64,000 nt of DNA from Serratia liquefaciens (GCA_012719855.1 JAAXZN010000003.1:1-64000); one strand, 5' to 3'. Counted from the first letter of the stretch, positions 21,172 through 29,482 are shown. The notes: generated from the sequence alone by a model not told the origin. Made by a program: numbers and translations.

Positions 21172-21194
21172 AATGGGCGCCTGGTGCGCCCATT
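21172..21194. terminator. Bidirectional terminator between yfeH and add
   Basis: AATGGGCGC-CTGGT-GCGCCCATT, a 9-bp perfect stem in the convergent gap. It has A's before and TTT after, usable from both sides. Confidence 0.75.
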
Positions 21195-21199
21195 TTCAC

Positions 21200-22198
21200 T
21201 TAGCCCCGAACTTTATCGCGCAGCGCCTGTTTTTCCTGTTCGCTGAGGAACGCCATTTTCAGGCCGTTTTCCTGGGCGGTACGGATTTCAGCCGGCGTCA
21301 GGCCGGCTTGCGGTGCTGCCACGCGGTATTCGTGTTCAATTTCGATGCCCTGTACGGCCGGGTCGTCGGTATTGATCGACGCCATAACGCCGTGGCGCAG
21401 GAACTTCGCCAGCGGATGCTGTGCCAGAGAAGGCACGGTGCTGGTCTGAATGTTGGACGTCAGGCAAGACTCGATGCCGATGCCGTGTTCGGCCAGGAAA
21501 TCCATCAAGGCCGGATCTTCAATCGCTTTTACACCATGGCCGATACGCTCGGCACCCAGTTCGCGGATAGCCTGCCAGATGCTTTCCGGGCCGGCGGCTT
21601 CACCTGCGTGTACGGTGATGCGCAGGCCGGCGTCACGGGCGCGGTTGAAGTGGCTGAGGAACAGGCTGCCAGGGAAGCCCAGTTCGTCGCCGGCCAGATC
21701 CAGCGCGGTAATACCGTCGCGGTGCGCCAGCAGACCTTCCAACTCTTGCAAACAGGCCGCTTCGCCGAAGGTGCGGCTCATGATGCCGATCAGGCGCACA
21801 TCGATACCCAAATCACGGGAACCGGAACGAATGCCATCAATCACGGCTTCCACCACCCCAGCCACCGGCAGCTGATGCTTCATTGCCATGTAATACGGTG
21901 AGAAGCGCAGTTCGGCATAGTGCAGACCGGCGTTGGCTGCATCCTCGACGTTTTCGTAGGCAACCCGGCGGCAGGCGTCCAGGTCGCCCAGCACCGCTAC
22001 GCCCCAGTCCAGCTTTTGCAGGAAACTGATCAGATCCGGTTCGGCGTGGGTAATTTGCACGTGTGGACGCAGTGCTTCCAGTTCGTTAGCGGGCAGGGCA
22101 AGGTTGAACTGGCGGCCGAGGTCGAGAATGGTTTGCGCGCGGATGTTGCCATCGAGGTGACGGTGGATATCGGTCAAGGGGAGGCGTGGGTCAATCAT
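21200..22198 (-). CDS. add: Adenosine deaminase
   Basis: Zinc hydrolase converting adenosine and deoxyadenosine to inosine forms (332 residues). Zn and catalytic motifs are intact: [10 protein letters not shown] (HxH), [18 protein letters not shown] and SINTDDP. The ATG at 22198 aligns with the E. coli start; an upstream GTG adds three residues. The upstream region is AT-rich. Confidence 0.98.
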   Translation of the reverse strand: MIDPRLPLTDIHRHLDGNIRAQTILDLGRQFNLALPANELEALRPHVQITHAEPDLISFLQKLDWGVAVLGDLDACRRVAYENVEDAANAGLHYAELRFSPYYMAMKHQLPVAGVVEAVIDGIRSGSRDLGIDVRLIGIMSRTFGEAACLQELEGLLAHRDGITALDLAGDELGFPGSLFLSHFNRARDAGLRITVHAGEAAGPESIWQAIRELGAERIGHGVKAIEDPALMDFLAEHGIGIESCLTSNIQTSTVPSLAQHPLAKFLRHGVMASINTDDPAVQGIEIEHEYRVAAPQAGLTPAEIRTAQENGLKMAFLSEQEKQALRDKVRG

Positions 22199-22375
22199 GA
22201 TGTGCACTCGTTATTTTGTTGTAGGTAAAGTGCAGATCAGTATAAAAACAAAATGATGAAAATTGCCATTGAGTTGCATAAAAAAGTGACGACAATCACA
22301 CTAATGTTGCTGGTTGCTGCCTTTATGCACTAAAGCGGGAGCACGCCACTCCCGCATTGATGTCGGTAACAGAGT

Positions 22376-22972
22376 TTATCCCACCCTCAGTTTTGCGATG
22401 TTTTTTTCCTGGTGATCGCCTACGCCGTGCTGCGCCAGCCAGTGGTTAGCCCTGTCGATATCCAACGGTTGTGCCTGCTCAATACGCAGCACCGGACCCA
22501 GGGCCATCGGCATGGCGCGATCGGCCAGCGCCCGCAGTTCGGGCAAGTATTCCGCACCAGGGTGGCCTTTGGGACGCTGGCCGGTGCGGGCCGCGTAGCG
22601 TTCGGCGGCCAGGTTAGCGGATATCTGATTCCACACTTCCAAAACTTGTGTGACGCCCGCTTCACGCAGGTACTGGCGTAGCTGTTCTCTGGACTGAAAG
22701 CCAAACCAGGCGTCGATGACATAGATACAGCGCAACGGCGCCTGCGCCACCATTGACCAGATAGCCTGGTATGCGGCATAGCCCAACTGACGGTTCAGCT
22801 CGCGGTCTATGTTATCCAGGCGCGCCATAAAAGGTTCTTTGATACCGTCGAGGGAGAGATAAGGCAGATCAAAATGGTGTGCCAGCGCGCGGGCGACGGT
22901 ACTTTTCCCTGAAGCCGGGACGCCATTGACCAAAATAACGGTTTTACCGACGTTGTCTGCTGTCGAAGTCAT
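22376..22972 (-). CDS. P-loop kinase/ATPase at the end of the PTS operon
   Basis: 198-residue predicted small-molecule kinase-type P-loop protein. Walker A is GVPASGKST (about residues 17-25), followed by LSLDGIKEPF and a CIYVIDAWFGF strand. The fold suggests a zeta-toxin or gluconate-kinase-like AAA group, but no specific substrate signature is recognised. Its ATG overlaps the EIIA stop (ATGA), so it is translationally coupled to a PTS operon. It may phosphorylate a sugar or derivative from that pathway; this is inference. Confidence 0.72.
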   Translation of the reverse strand: MTSTADNVGKTVILVNGVPASGKSTVARALAHHFDLPYLSLDGIKEPFMARLDNIDRELNRQLGYAAYQAIWSMVAQAPLRCIYVIDAWFGFQSREQLRQYLREAGVTQVLEVWNQISANLAAERYAARTGQRPKGHPGAEYLPELRALADRAMPMALGPVLRIEQAQPLDIDRANHWLAQHGVGDHQEKNIAKLRVG

Positions 22973-23409
22973 AATATTTCCACCACCTCTTGCCAGAGTT
23001 TTGCGGCGCGTAACCGCTCGAGCCGGGGCTTGTTATCCAGCAAATCCACAATCGCGCGGATGCCTTCCTCAATGTGGCTGTTACTGTCGGTCGCCCCGAA
23101 CAGGATCACGATGTCGGCCTCTTCACTGTCTTCGAAGGCGATCGGCTGCTCCAGCAGCACCATGCTGAAACAGTTTTTGATCACGCCGCATTCCGGGCGC
23201 GCATGGGGGATGGCAATGCCTTCGTCGAATACGTAATAAGCCCCATGGGCCAGCGTATTGCTGATCACCGCCTGATAATAGGATGCGTGAATATAGCCGT
23301 TTTCGACCAAGGGCCGGGCTGCCAGCTCAATCACCTTCTTCCAGTCGGTTTCCTGCACGCCGACCTGTATCGCACCGGCTTCTATCAGCAGTTGTTTAAT
23401 CGTCATCAT
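22969..23409 (-). CDS. PTS EIIA component, mannitol/fructose/Ntr type
   Basis: 146-residue PTS_EIIA type 2 protein. The phosphoryl-accepting His69 lies in GIAIPHARPE. It receives phosphate from HPr and passes it to the partner EIIB encoded upstream (25965-26279). The 88-residue protein gene ends 6 bases before it, and the gene overlaps the downstream P-loop kinase gene. Two tandem ATGs occur at the start with GAGGGA upstream. Confidence 0.9.
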   Translation of the reverse strand: MMTIKQLLIEAGAIQVGVQETDWKKVIELAARPLVENGYIHASYYQAVISNTLAHGAYYVFDEGIAIPHARPECGVIKNCFSMVLLEQPIAFEDSEEADIVILFGATDSNSHIEEGIRAIVDLLDNKPRLERLRAAKLWQEVVEIL

Positions 23410-23415
23410 ATTCCC

Positions 23416-23682
23416 TCAAAGAGACTTCCTGATAATATTGCGCAGCTCATCCATCTTAATAAAAATGCCATCGATCTGCTGGCGATAGCTTTTATTTTTG
23501 GCATAAATCTTTAATGCGCGATTATAAGCCAGCATTAAAGCCTTATGAATTTCGCCATCCGCCGGCGCTGTGGCCAACTGCTGTTCTAATAGATCAATTT
23601 CGGCCGATATTTCATTGGCTTCGGCATTCTGCTGGCCGTGATCAAGTTCTTTGTTTCGCGGGTTTTTCATAAAATTAAACAT
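23416..23682 (-). CDS. Small helical protein of unknown function in the PTS operon
   Basis: 88 residues, charged, predicted mostly alpha-helical (EISAEIDLLEQQLATAP... then KALMLAYNRALKIYAKNK). No signal peptide or membrane segment. I do not recognise a family. The ATG at 23682 has GGAG about 7 bases upstream, and the next gene (EIIA) starts 6 bases after its stop, so it is very probably a real operon member. It could modulate EIIA or the aldolase, but nothing in the sequence proves a role. Confidence 0.75.
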   Translation of the reverse strand: MFNFMKNPRNKELDHGQQNAEANEISAEIDLLEQQLATAPADGEIHKALMLAYNRALKIYAKNKSYRQQIDGIFIKMDELRNIIRKSL

Positions 23683-23689
23683 GACATTC

Positions 23690-23760
23690 TCCACAAATTA
23701 AGCGTGAACTTTCCAGCCCCGACGGGCGCCGGGGCACCAGGGTTGTGGGTTTTATAAAAA
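23690..23760 (-). other. Intra-operonic stem-loop between aldolase and small-protein genes
   Basis: In the roughly 93-base gap, GCCCCG-N8-CGGGGC can form a stem. On the minus strand it is preceded by a long T/A run (about 3749-3765 within the 20 kb block, i.e. 23749-23765) and is not followed by T's. It looks like an RNA-processing or stability element rather than a terminator. Confidence 0.35.
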
Positions 23761-23775
23761 AAAATAGGGCAGTGA

Positions 23776-24618
23776 TTATTTAAACAGGCCGATCTTTTCC
23801 GTTAATACCTGGGTAACGGCATTGTTGGCGGGGATCAGGAATTTGCGCACGCTGTCATTGACCTTGCCCTTTTCAAAGGTTTGTTTGCATCGGTCGACCC
23901 ATTGCACGTTCATCTCGGTGCCCACGTTCACTTTCTCGATGCCACCGGCTACCGCGAGCCGCATATCCTCATCGCTGACGCCGGTACCGCCATGCAGCAC
24001 CAGCGGGGTACCTGTGGCGGCGGTGATTTCCGCCAGACGCTGGTGTTGGATATGCGCCTTGCCGGTATAGAGTCCGTGGACGGTGCCTACCGAGACCGCC
24101 AACATATCGACCCCGGTTTCCTCCACAAAGCGTTTGGCATCTTCCACCGTGGTAAAGCAGATATCCTCTTCCGCCACCGCCTTGCCGTCTTCTGAGCCGC
24201 CGATGGCACCCAATTCGGCCTCCACCGACACGTTGCGCTGGCGTGCAATGTCGATGACCCGCTGGGTGTTGGCGATGTTCTCGTCCATTTCCAGGTGCGA
24301 ACCGTCGTACATTACCGAACTGAAGCCGGCCTCGATCGCCGTTTCTATCGAGGCAATGTCAGAACAGTGATCCAAATGCAGGCAGGTGGGAACCTCTTCG
24401 CTTTGGGCCAGTGAGCGCACCGAATCTACCAGCAGCCGGTAACCGAGATACTCGGCGGTCCCGGTCGAAATCTGGATCATCAGCGGGCTGTGCATGTTTT
24501 TGGCCGCTTTGAAAAAGGCCGGTAACATCTCCAGACAGTGGAGATTAAATGAGCCTATGGCTTTGAAATCACGAGCTTTGGCCACGGACAACAGCTCGTT
24601 GAAATTATAGAGTTTCAT
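23776..24618 (-). CDS. Class II ketose-bisphosphate aldolase
   Basis: 280-residue zinc aldolase of the FbaA/GatY/KbaY family, splitting a ketose 1,6-bisphosphate into dihydroxyacetone phosphate and an aldehyde. Motifs: LHLDHCSD (catalytic Asp and Zn His), YDGSHLEMDEN, EAELGAIGG, SVGTVHG (Zn His), LHGGTGVSDEDM (Zn His) and KVNVGTEMN. Fructose versus tagatose bisphosphate cannot be told by eye. Its start overlaps the EIIC stop by 14 bases. With the PFK-like gene of this operon it forms a phosphorylate-then-cleave route. Confidence 0.92.
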   Translation of the reverse strand: MKLYNFNELLSVAKARDFKAIGSFNLHCLEMLPAFFKAAKNMHSPLMIQISTGTAEYLGYRLLVDSVRSLAQSEEVPTCLHLDHCSDIASIETAIEAGFSSVMYDGSHLEMDENIANTQRVIDIARQRNVSVEAELGAIGGSEDGKAVAEEDICFTTVEDAKRFVEETGVDMLAVSVGTVHGLYTGKAHIQHQRLAEITAATGTPLVLHGGTGVSDEDMRLAVAGGIEKVNVGTEMNVQWVDRCKQTFEKGKVNDSVRKFLIPANNAVTQVLTEKIGLFK

Positions 24619-25972
24619 GGACTTTTTCCTCATGGTGCTTGGTTGATTTACCGTTAACAAACCACGCAATCAGCGTGACGAAGGCGATGAACAGAGCGAT
24701 GAACAGCCAGTTGCCCTGGAAAGCATGTCCCATCACCAGCCCGCTGCTGATGACGTCGGAGTCGCTGAAAGTCACCCCGACAAAGCCGTAGCTTTCCAGC
24801 ATTGGCACCAGAATGGCCGGCAGGAAGGTAATAAACAGGCCGTGAACCACGCCGCCTATCATTGCGCCGCGACGGCCACCCAGCGCATTGCCGAAGATGC
24901 CTGCGGTGCCGCCGGCAAAGAAGTTGGTCAGCAAACCGGGCAGGATCATCGCCAGTCCGAACATGGGGAAAACGATCATGCCGATGATTGAGCCGAGGGT
25001 GGTGGCGAGGAAGCCGACGATCACTGCGTTAGGGGCGTAGGGGAACAGCACCGGGCAATCCAGCGCCGGTTTGGCATCCGGCACCACGCGCAGGGCGATA
25101 CCGCGGAATGCGGGTACCAGCTCATTGAGCAGCAGGCGTACGCCGCTGTAGAGGATAAATACGCCGGCGACAAACTGGATGGCCTGCATAAAGGAATACA
25201 TCAGGTAGTTCATGCCGCCGGCATACTGGGCGATGTACTGCGGACCGGCAGCCAGCGCCGGGATCAGATACATCGGGATCATCACCACCGCCATCGACAG
25301 GTAGGTGTCCTGCAGGAACTTGAAGTTATCGGGCAGCTCCAGGTCTTCGGTAGAGCGGGAGCCCTTACCGACCACCTTGGCGACGGCAGCCTGTACCAGA
25401 TAGCCGATGGTGCAGAAGTGCCCCAGGGCCACATCGTCCGAACCGGTAATTTTGCGCACCACCGGCTGGGCCAGCGCAGGCATCAAGACCGCCATCACGC
25501 CGCCGAATATGCCGCCGGTCAGAATCAGCGGCATGCCGGTGAGCCCGGCCTTGAAGCCGATCACCGCCCCTATGGTGGCCATCCACAGCAATGCCTGGCC
25601 GGTCAGGAAGATATATTTGAATGGAGTAATGCGCGCAATGATGATATTCACCGCGAAAATCACCATCAGGGTCAACGCCACCTCTGAACCCAATTCGCGG
25701 TTGGCCAGGCCGGCGATGGCGGCGACGTCGGTGATGTAACCGGTCATGCCGAAGCCCTGGGTGAAAATGCTGTTCAGATAGGTCAGGGCGCCGACAATAA
25801 TGTTGATGCCGGCCATCATGATCAGGAAGCCCAGCAGGGTTTTGAAGGTGCCTTCGGCCACTTTGCCGATGGATTTCTTCTGCAGCAATAGCCCCAGCAT
25901 GGCGATAAATGCGACCAGAATGGAAGCCTGGCCCAACAGGTCTTTGACGATAAAGTCAATCAGGCTATTCAT
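24605..25972 (-). CDS. PTS EIIC component, ascorbate (UlaA/SgaT) family
   Basis: 455-residue integral membrane permease of the PTS ascorbate-galactitol superfamily, with about 11 TM segments. Recognisable segments include LLGFLIMMAGINIIVGAL, GHFCTIGYLVQAAVAK and LYSGVRLLLNELVPAFRGIA. It transports the (unknown) sugar with phosphorylation by the EIIB encoded 8 bases overlapping upstream. Because the pathway genes are an aldolase and a PFK-like kinase rather than the ula decarboxylase/epimerases, ascorbate itself is unlikely to be the substrate. Confidence 0.88.
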   Translation of the reverse strand: MNSLIDFIVKDLLGQASILVAFIAMLGLLLQKKSIGKVAEGTFKTLLGFLIMMAGINIIVGALTYLNSIFTQGFGMTGYITDVAAIAGLANRELGSEVALTLMVIFAVNIIIARITPFKYIFLTGQALLWMATIGAVIGFKAGLTGMPLILTGGIFGGVMAVLMPALAQPVVRKITGSDDVALGHFCTIGYLVQAAVAKVVGKGSRSTEDLELPDNFKFLQDTYLSMAVVMIPMYLIPALAAGPQYIAQYAGGMNYLMYSFMQAIQFVAGVFILYSGVRLLLNELVPAFRGIALRVVPDAKPALDCPVLFPYAPNAVIVGFLATTLGSIIGMIVFPMFGLAMILPGLLTNFFAGGTAGIFGNALGGRRGAMIGGVVHGLFITFLPAILVPMLESYGFVGVTFSDSDVISSGLVMGHAFQGNWLFIALFIAFVTLIAWFVNGKSTKHHEEKVHETL

Positions 25973-26279
25973 GGCGGGTTTCCTTCATGTCACGTTCTTT
26001 CAGGAAGGCCACGATCTTTTGCTCAATTTCCACTTTATCGGTAAGCCGGTGCAGAATAATCACCCGCTTTTTTTCCTCTTCGCTGGCGTCGGCATTTAAA
26101 ATATCGGCGAAGGTTTTTTGGGTAAGAATAATATCTGATTTAAAGGCGCTGGCCTCAGAGATAGTGGTGTGATCAATATCTGCCTCAATCTCCAATTTTT
26201 TCAGCACCGCTCTTGCGCTCATTTCGATGGCAAAGCTGGAGCCGAGGCCACAGCCACATACGCACAGTATTTTAAGCAT
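25965..26279 (-). CDS. PTS EIIB component, UlaB/SgaB type
   Basis: 104-residue phosphocarrier. The N-terminal Cys loop LCVCGCGLGSSF carries the expected phospho-Cys (C8, in CxxGLGSS). The rest is an alpha/beta EIIB fold. It overlaps the EIIC gene by 8 bases and lies 10 bases after the PFK-like gene. Confidence 0.9.
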   Translation of the reverse strand: MLKILCVCGCGLGSSFAIEMSARAVLKKLEIEADIDHTTISEASAFKSDIILTQKTFADILNADASEEEKKRVIILHRLTDKVEIEQKIVAFLKERDMKETRHE

Positions 26280-26289
26280 GGGTATCTCC

Positions 26290-27270
26290 TCAGATTATAT
26301 TTAATTGCCTGGCAAGTTTGTAATGGTGTCCTTCGGTATCAACCAAACGTTTCTGCATGCTGATTAAATCGATGGGAATAGGTTGGTTGCCGGCATTAAT
26401 AATAATTGCCTTGTTCTTCATTCCTGAATGAATACAGCGAACGACTTCGCTGGCCATAATGGTCCCCTGATAAATCTCTTCGCCGGTCGGCTCACCATTA
26501 CGCAGACCGTAACCCATAATCGTTTTACGAATACGTACGCCAATTTTGGGTTCCAATTGTTTAATCATGGTGTCGATGGCGCCTTGAAAACCGGGCGAGT
26601 ACTCTTTGGTATAGCCTTCTGAGCACAAAATAATCACGCTGTTTTGTTGCTCCAGCCGCTGGGTTATTTTTTCCGCCAGCTGAGTCAAGGCATATTGGCA
26701 CTCCGGGATCAGGGCAAAGTCCGCATTGGATTTGATCGCCGATTGCAGCGTCAGCTCACCGCAGTAGCCGCCCAGCAGCTCAATCATAAACACGCGTCCG
26801 GGCAGGGCGCGTCCGGTGTTTCTCAGTTTTGAGACTTCTTTTATCACCTGTTCGCAGGCGGTAGAAAAGCCAATGCTGTAATGGCTGCCGAAAACGTCAT
26901 TGTCGATAGTCATCCCCACGCCAAAACAATTAATGCCAAATTCGCTGAGCGTATTTAAAAACTGCAGCGACCCATCACCGCCGGCCATAATAAGCACGTC
27001 TATATGCAAAGCCTTAAGCTGTTTGCTGATGATTTCATATTCTCCAGCCGTCAATTTTCTGGCCGTGCGGCCGGAAGACATTATCGGCATTGATGAAATG
27101 GAAAAATCAACCAAATCGCGTTGGGCAATAGGACTGTGCGGATTAGCCAATAATCCGGGAATACCACCGTTAAACAGAATGATATCTGCCTGCGCCAACC
27201 TGGCGACCTGGAAAATAAAGTTATTGATCCCGGTGACATCGCCGCCGCTTATTACTACGCCAATCTTCAT
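26290..27270 (-). CDS. Divergent 6-phosphofructokinase-family kinase
   Basis: 326-residue PfkA-superfamily protein, first gene of the PTS operon. Conserved: SGGDVTGIN (residues 8-16), GR68 in MSSGRTARKL, GGDGS (97-101) and the catalytic TIDND (121-125). The usual MGR motif that contacts the sugar phosphate is replaced by LGG (166-168), which suggests a different substrate or altered kinetics. Start at 27270 has GGAG about 8 bases upstream. It probably phosphorylates the sugar phosphate delivered by the PTS before aldol cleavage (inference). Confidence 0.85.
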   Translation of the reverse strand: MKIGVVISGGDVTGINNFIFQVARLAQADIILFNGGIPGLLANPHSPIAQRDLVDFSISSMPIMSSGRTARKLTAGEYEIISKQLKALHIDVLIMAGGDGSLQFLNTLSEFGINCFGVGMTIDNDVFGSHYSIGFSTACEQVIKEVSKLRNTGRALPGRVFMIELLGGYCGELTLQSAIKSNADFALIPECQYALTQLAEKITQRLEQQNSVIILCSEGYTKEYSPGFQGAIDTMIKQLEPKIGVRIRKTIMGYGLRNGEPTGEEIYQGTIMASEVVRCIHSGMKNKAIIINAGNQPIPIDLISMQKRLVDTEGHHYKLARQLNII

Positions 27271-27654
27271 ATACCTGTCTCCAGCCAGTTGTGTGGAGCT
27301 CATTGTCATTTTTGGCATCGGTAAAATTTGCAGGCGATATCACAAAACAATCACAAATATTTTTATGGGCGACCTTGACAGGCTTGTCGGTGGGGTTAAT
27401 TTTGCGAAGGAGATCTCATTTTGTTTTAGGGGGGTTTGAGATATTTCCGATGATATTTTTAATAATCAATGTGTTGCGTTAACGTCGCGTTAAGTCTGGT
27501 TTTATCGCCATCAATGATGAGGCGGGGAGAAATAACTTTAATGAAGTGTGATAACTCTCGCATTTTTATTGGATACGCTGAGTGCGACGTTAATAAATAC
27601 GCGGATAAAAGAAATAGCCGCGTATTAATTAAGTTATTTAATGATTCAGGTTAT
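27271..27654. other. Promoter region of the PTS operon
   Basis: 384 bases, strikingly AT-rich, without a believable gene. It separates the PTS operon from the DeoR-type regulator, both on the minus strand. A direct repeat ATCACAAA lies at 27340-27358 (CACs 11 bp apart; minus-strand reading TTTGTGA...TTTGTGA) and is a candidate regulator site. No convincing sigma-54 or sigma-70 elements were identified. Confidence 0.4.
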
Positions 27655-28410
27655 TCAGGCTCTGACCACGGTCAAACCGGCCTGTTCCAGCGGGCCGGTC
27701 AGTGCGGCATCGGTGGAACGCTCGACGATAATACTTTGCGCCATGGAAATATCGCCAATGGCATATTGTGAGGCGGCATTGAGCTTGGCGGCCGAGGCCA
27801 ATACCACGGTTTCTGCCGCCCGTGCTGCCAGTGCACGCTTGATGTAAGCCTCTTCGAGATCGCCGGTGCTCAGACCGGCCGTAGGGTGTACGCCAGTCAC
27901 GCCCATAAAATAGATATCGGCGCGGATATGAGACATGGCTTCCACAGCGGCGGCGCCAACGCTGACGATCGAATGTTTGTACAAGCGTCCGCCGATCAGG
28001 ATCACCTCGACCTTCGGGTGGTCCACCAGACCCACGGCCACGCTGGGGCTGTGGGTGACGACGGTGGCTTCCAGCGTGGGCGACAGCTGTTTCACCAACT
28101 CGGCGGAGGTGGTGCCACCGTCCAGGATCACCACTTGACCGGGGGCGATCATCGCCGCTGCGGCTTTGGCAATCGCCCGTTTGGCGGCTGATTCCTGCCC
28201 GTTTCTTTCGGCAAAGGTGGCAATGGCCGGGGAGACCGGCAGCGCACCACCGTGCACCCGCTGCAGCAAGCCTTCACTGTCCAGTTCGCGCAGATCGCGC
28301 CGCAAGGTATCTTCGGACAACCCGAACATCTCGCTGAGCTGTTTGGCCAGAACCTGTCCGTCCTGAGCCAGTTTTTCCAGAATGATTTTTTTACGTTGGC
28401 TGGTGAGCAT
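27655..28410 (-). CDS. DeoR/GlpR-family transcriptional regulator
   Basis: 251-residue repressor-type regulator. N-terminal HTH is QLSEMFGLSEDTLRRDLRELDSEGLLQRVHGGA (split: QLSEMFGLSEDTLRRDL then RELDSEGLLQRVHGGA). The C-terminal sugar-phosphate-sensing domain has LDGGTTSAEL and VEVILIGGRLY. It lies immediately upstream of the PTS operon in the same orientation and is the likely local regulator. Its own upstream region contains CACGA direct repeats. Confidence 0.9.
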   Translation of the reverse strand: MLTSQRKKIILEKLAQDGQVLAKQLSEMFGLSEDTLRRDLRELDSEGLLQRVHGGALPVSPAIATFAERNGQESAAKRAIAKAAAAMIAPGQVVILDGGTTSAELVKQLSPTLEATVVTHSPSVAVGLVDHPKVEVILIGGRLYKHSIVSVGAAAVEAMSHIRADIYFMGVTGVHPTAGLSTGDLEEAYIKRALAARAAETVVLASAAKLNAASQYAIGDISMAQSIIVERSTDAALTGPLEQAGLTVVRA

Positions 28411-28435
28411 GACGTTTTCCCGTTAAATTTACACT

Positions 28436-28473
28436 GCACGAAATATCTTGATCATACACGAAAATGCACGATA
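28436..28473. promoter_or_regulatory. Direct repeats, candidate DeoR-type operator
   Basis: Three copies of (G/A)CACGA(A/T)A at 28436, 28456 and 28466, spaced 20 and 10 bp (helical phase), lie in the gap between the divergent DeoR-type regulator and the nudK-like gene. Repeated CACGAAA/TTTCGTG half-sites are common for DeoR-family repressors, so autoregulation is likely, possibly also affecting the nudK side. Confidence 0.5.
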
Positions 28474-28510
28474 GTATCAATTTCCTTTCCTGCTTGCGGA
28501 GTTGAACACC

Positions 28511-29107
28511 ATGATCGCTACCCAAGATCGGGTTCGCATTGTCGAAACCCGGGTGCTGTCTGATGACTGGTATTTGCTGAAAAAAACCACCTTTGATTTT
28601 TTGCGTCGCGATGGCGTATGGCAGCGACAAAGCCGTGAAACCTACGACCGCGGCGACGGAGCCACCATCTTGCTGTTTAACCGGCAAAGGCAAAAGGTAG
28701 TGCTGACGCGTCAGTTCCGCTTCCCGGTGTTCGTCAACGGGCACGACGGCATGTTGATAGAGGCTGCGGCCGGGTTGCTGGACAATGCGTCGCCGGAAGA
28801 ACGCATCCGGGCCGAGGCAGAGGAAGAAACCGGCTATATCGTGCAAAACGTGCAAAAGGTGTTAGAAGCTTACATGAGCCCCGGTTCGGTGACCGAGAAA
28901 CTGCACTTTTTTATCGGCGAATACCAGGCCGATGAACGGGTCAGTAACGGCGGCGGGGTGGAAGCCGAAGGCGAAGACCTTGAAGTGATAGAGCTGCCGT
29001 TGGCGGACGCTTTGCGCGCTGTCAGCCAGGGTACCATTGTCGATGCCAAAACCATCATGCTGTTGCAGTTTGTCGCCCTCAACCACACTTTGGAGAAGCC
29101 ATTATGA
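28511..29107 (+). CDS. nudK: Nudix hydrolase, NudK-like (GDP-mannose pyrophosphatase)
   Basis: 198-residue nucleoside-diphosphate-sugar hydrolase. REVYDRG-like RETYDRGDGATILLFNR and LTRQFRFPVFVNG match E. coli NudK. The Nudix box runs GLLDNASPEERI then RAEAEEETGY: the catalytic EAEEE part is intact, but the first Glu of the consensus (GX5E) is Ser. Start at 28511 has GGAG about 9 bases upstream. It overlaps the next gene by 4 bases (ATGA). The symbol is assigned by similarity; E. coli nudK lies elsewhere. Confidence 0.8.
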   Translation: MIATQDRVRIVETRVLSDDWYLLKKTTFDFLRRDGVWQRQSRETYDRGDGATILLFNRQRQKVVLTRQFRFPVFVNGHDGMLIEAAAGLLDNASPEERIRAEAEEETGYIVQNVQKVLEAYMSPGSVTEKLHFFIGEYQADERVSNGGGVEAEGEDLEVIELPLADALRAVSQGTIVDAKTIMLLQFVALNHTLEKPL

Positions 29108-29472
29108 ATGCCCAATTGATTCTGATCGCCGGCCCGTACCGCAGCGGCACCGGGGGCGATGCGCAGCGTATTGCCGACAATTTGCATCGGCTGGAGCAGG
29201 CAGCGCTTGCGGTCTACCAACGCGGGCATGTGCCGGTGATCGGCGAATGGTTGGCGTTGCCCTTGGCCGCGGCGGCCGGCTCGACCCAGCTGGGGGATGC
29301 GGTAAGTGAAGCCTTTCTCTATCCTGTAGCCCACCGACTGATAGCCCAGTGTCAGGCTATTTACCGCCTGGAAGGGGCGTCGGCCGGTGCGGATAACGAT
29401 GTACGCCTGGCTAATGAGCGGGGAATACCGGTGTATTATCGTCTGGATGATATCCCGCAGTTGACACCCTGA
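29104..29472 (+). CDS. DUF4406 / nucleoside 2-deoxyribosyltransferase-like protein
   Basis: 122-residue protein with the N-terminal AGPYRSG motif and the ANERGIPVYYRLDDIP end found in DUF4406 proteins, distant relatives of nucleoside 2-deoxyribosyltransferases. Its ATG overlaps the nudK-like stop (ATGA), suggesting coupled expression and perhaps a shared role with nucleotide or nucleotide-sugar substrates. No enzymatic activity can be stated. Confidence 0.75.
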   Translation: MNAQLILIAGPYRSGTGGDAQRIADNLHRLEQAALAVYQRGHVPVIGEWLALPLAAAAGSTQLGDAVSEAFLYPVAHRLIAQCQAIYRLEGASAGADNDVRLANERGIPVYYRLDDIPQLTP

Positions 29473-29482
29473 GAATGAAAAA

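Noticed and set aside
22376-22972. Zeta-toxin of a toxin-antitoxin pair
   Set aside because: There is no adjacent antitoxin-like gene, and it is coupled to EIIA in a metabolic operon, so a kinase role in the pathway is more likely.
27301-27340. Possible sigma-54 promoter (TGGCATC...TTTGCA) near the PTS operon
   Set aside because: The GG-to-GC spacing is 14 rather than 10 bases and it lies on the wrong strand for the operon.
27469-27847. Plus-strand frames in the gap before and across the DeoR gene
   Set aside because: They overlap the 3' end of the DeoR-type gene antisense and show no family features.
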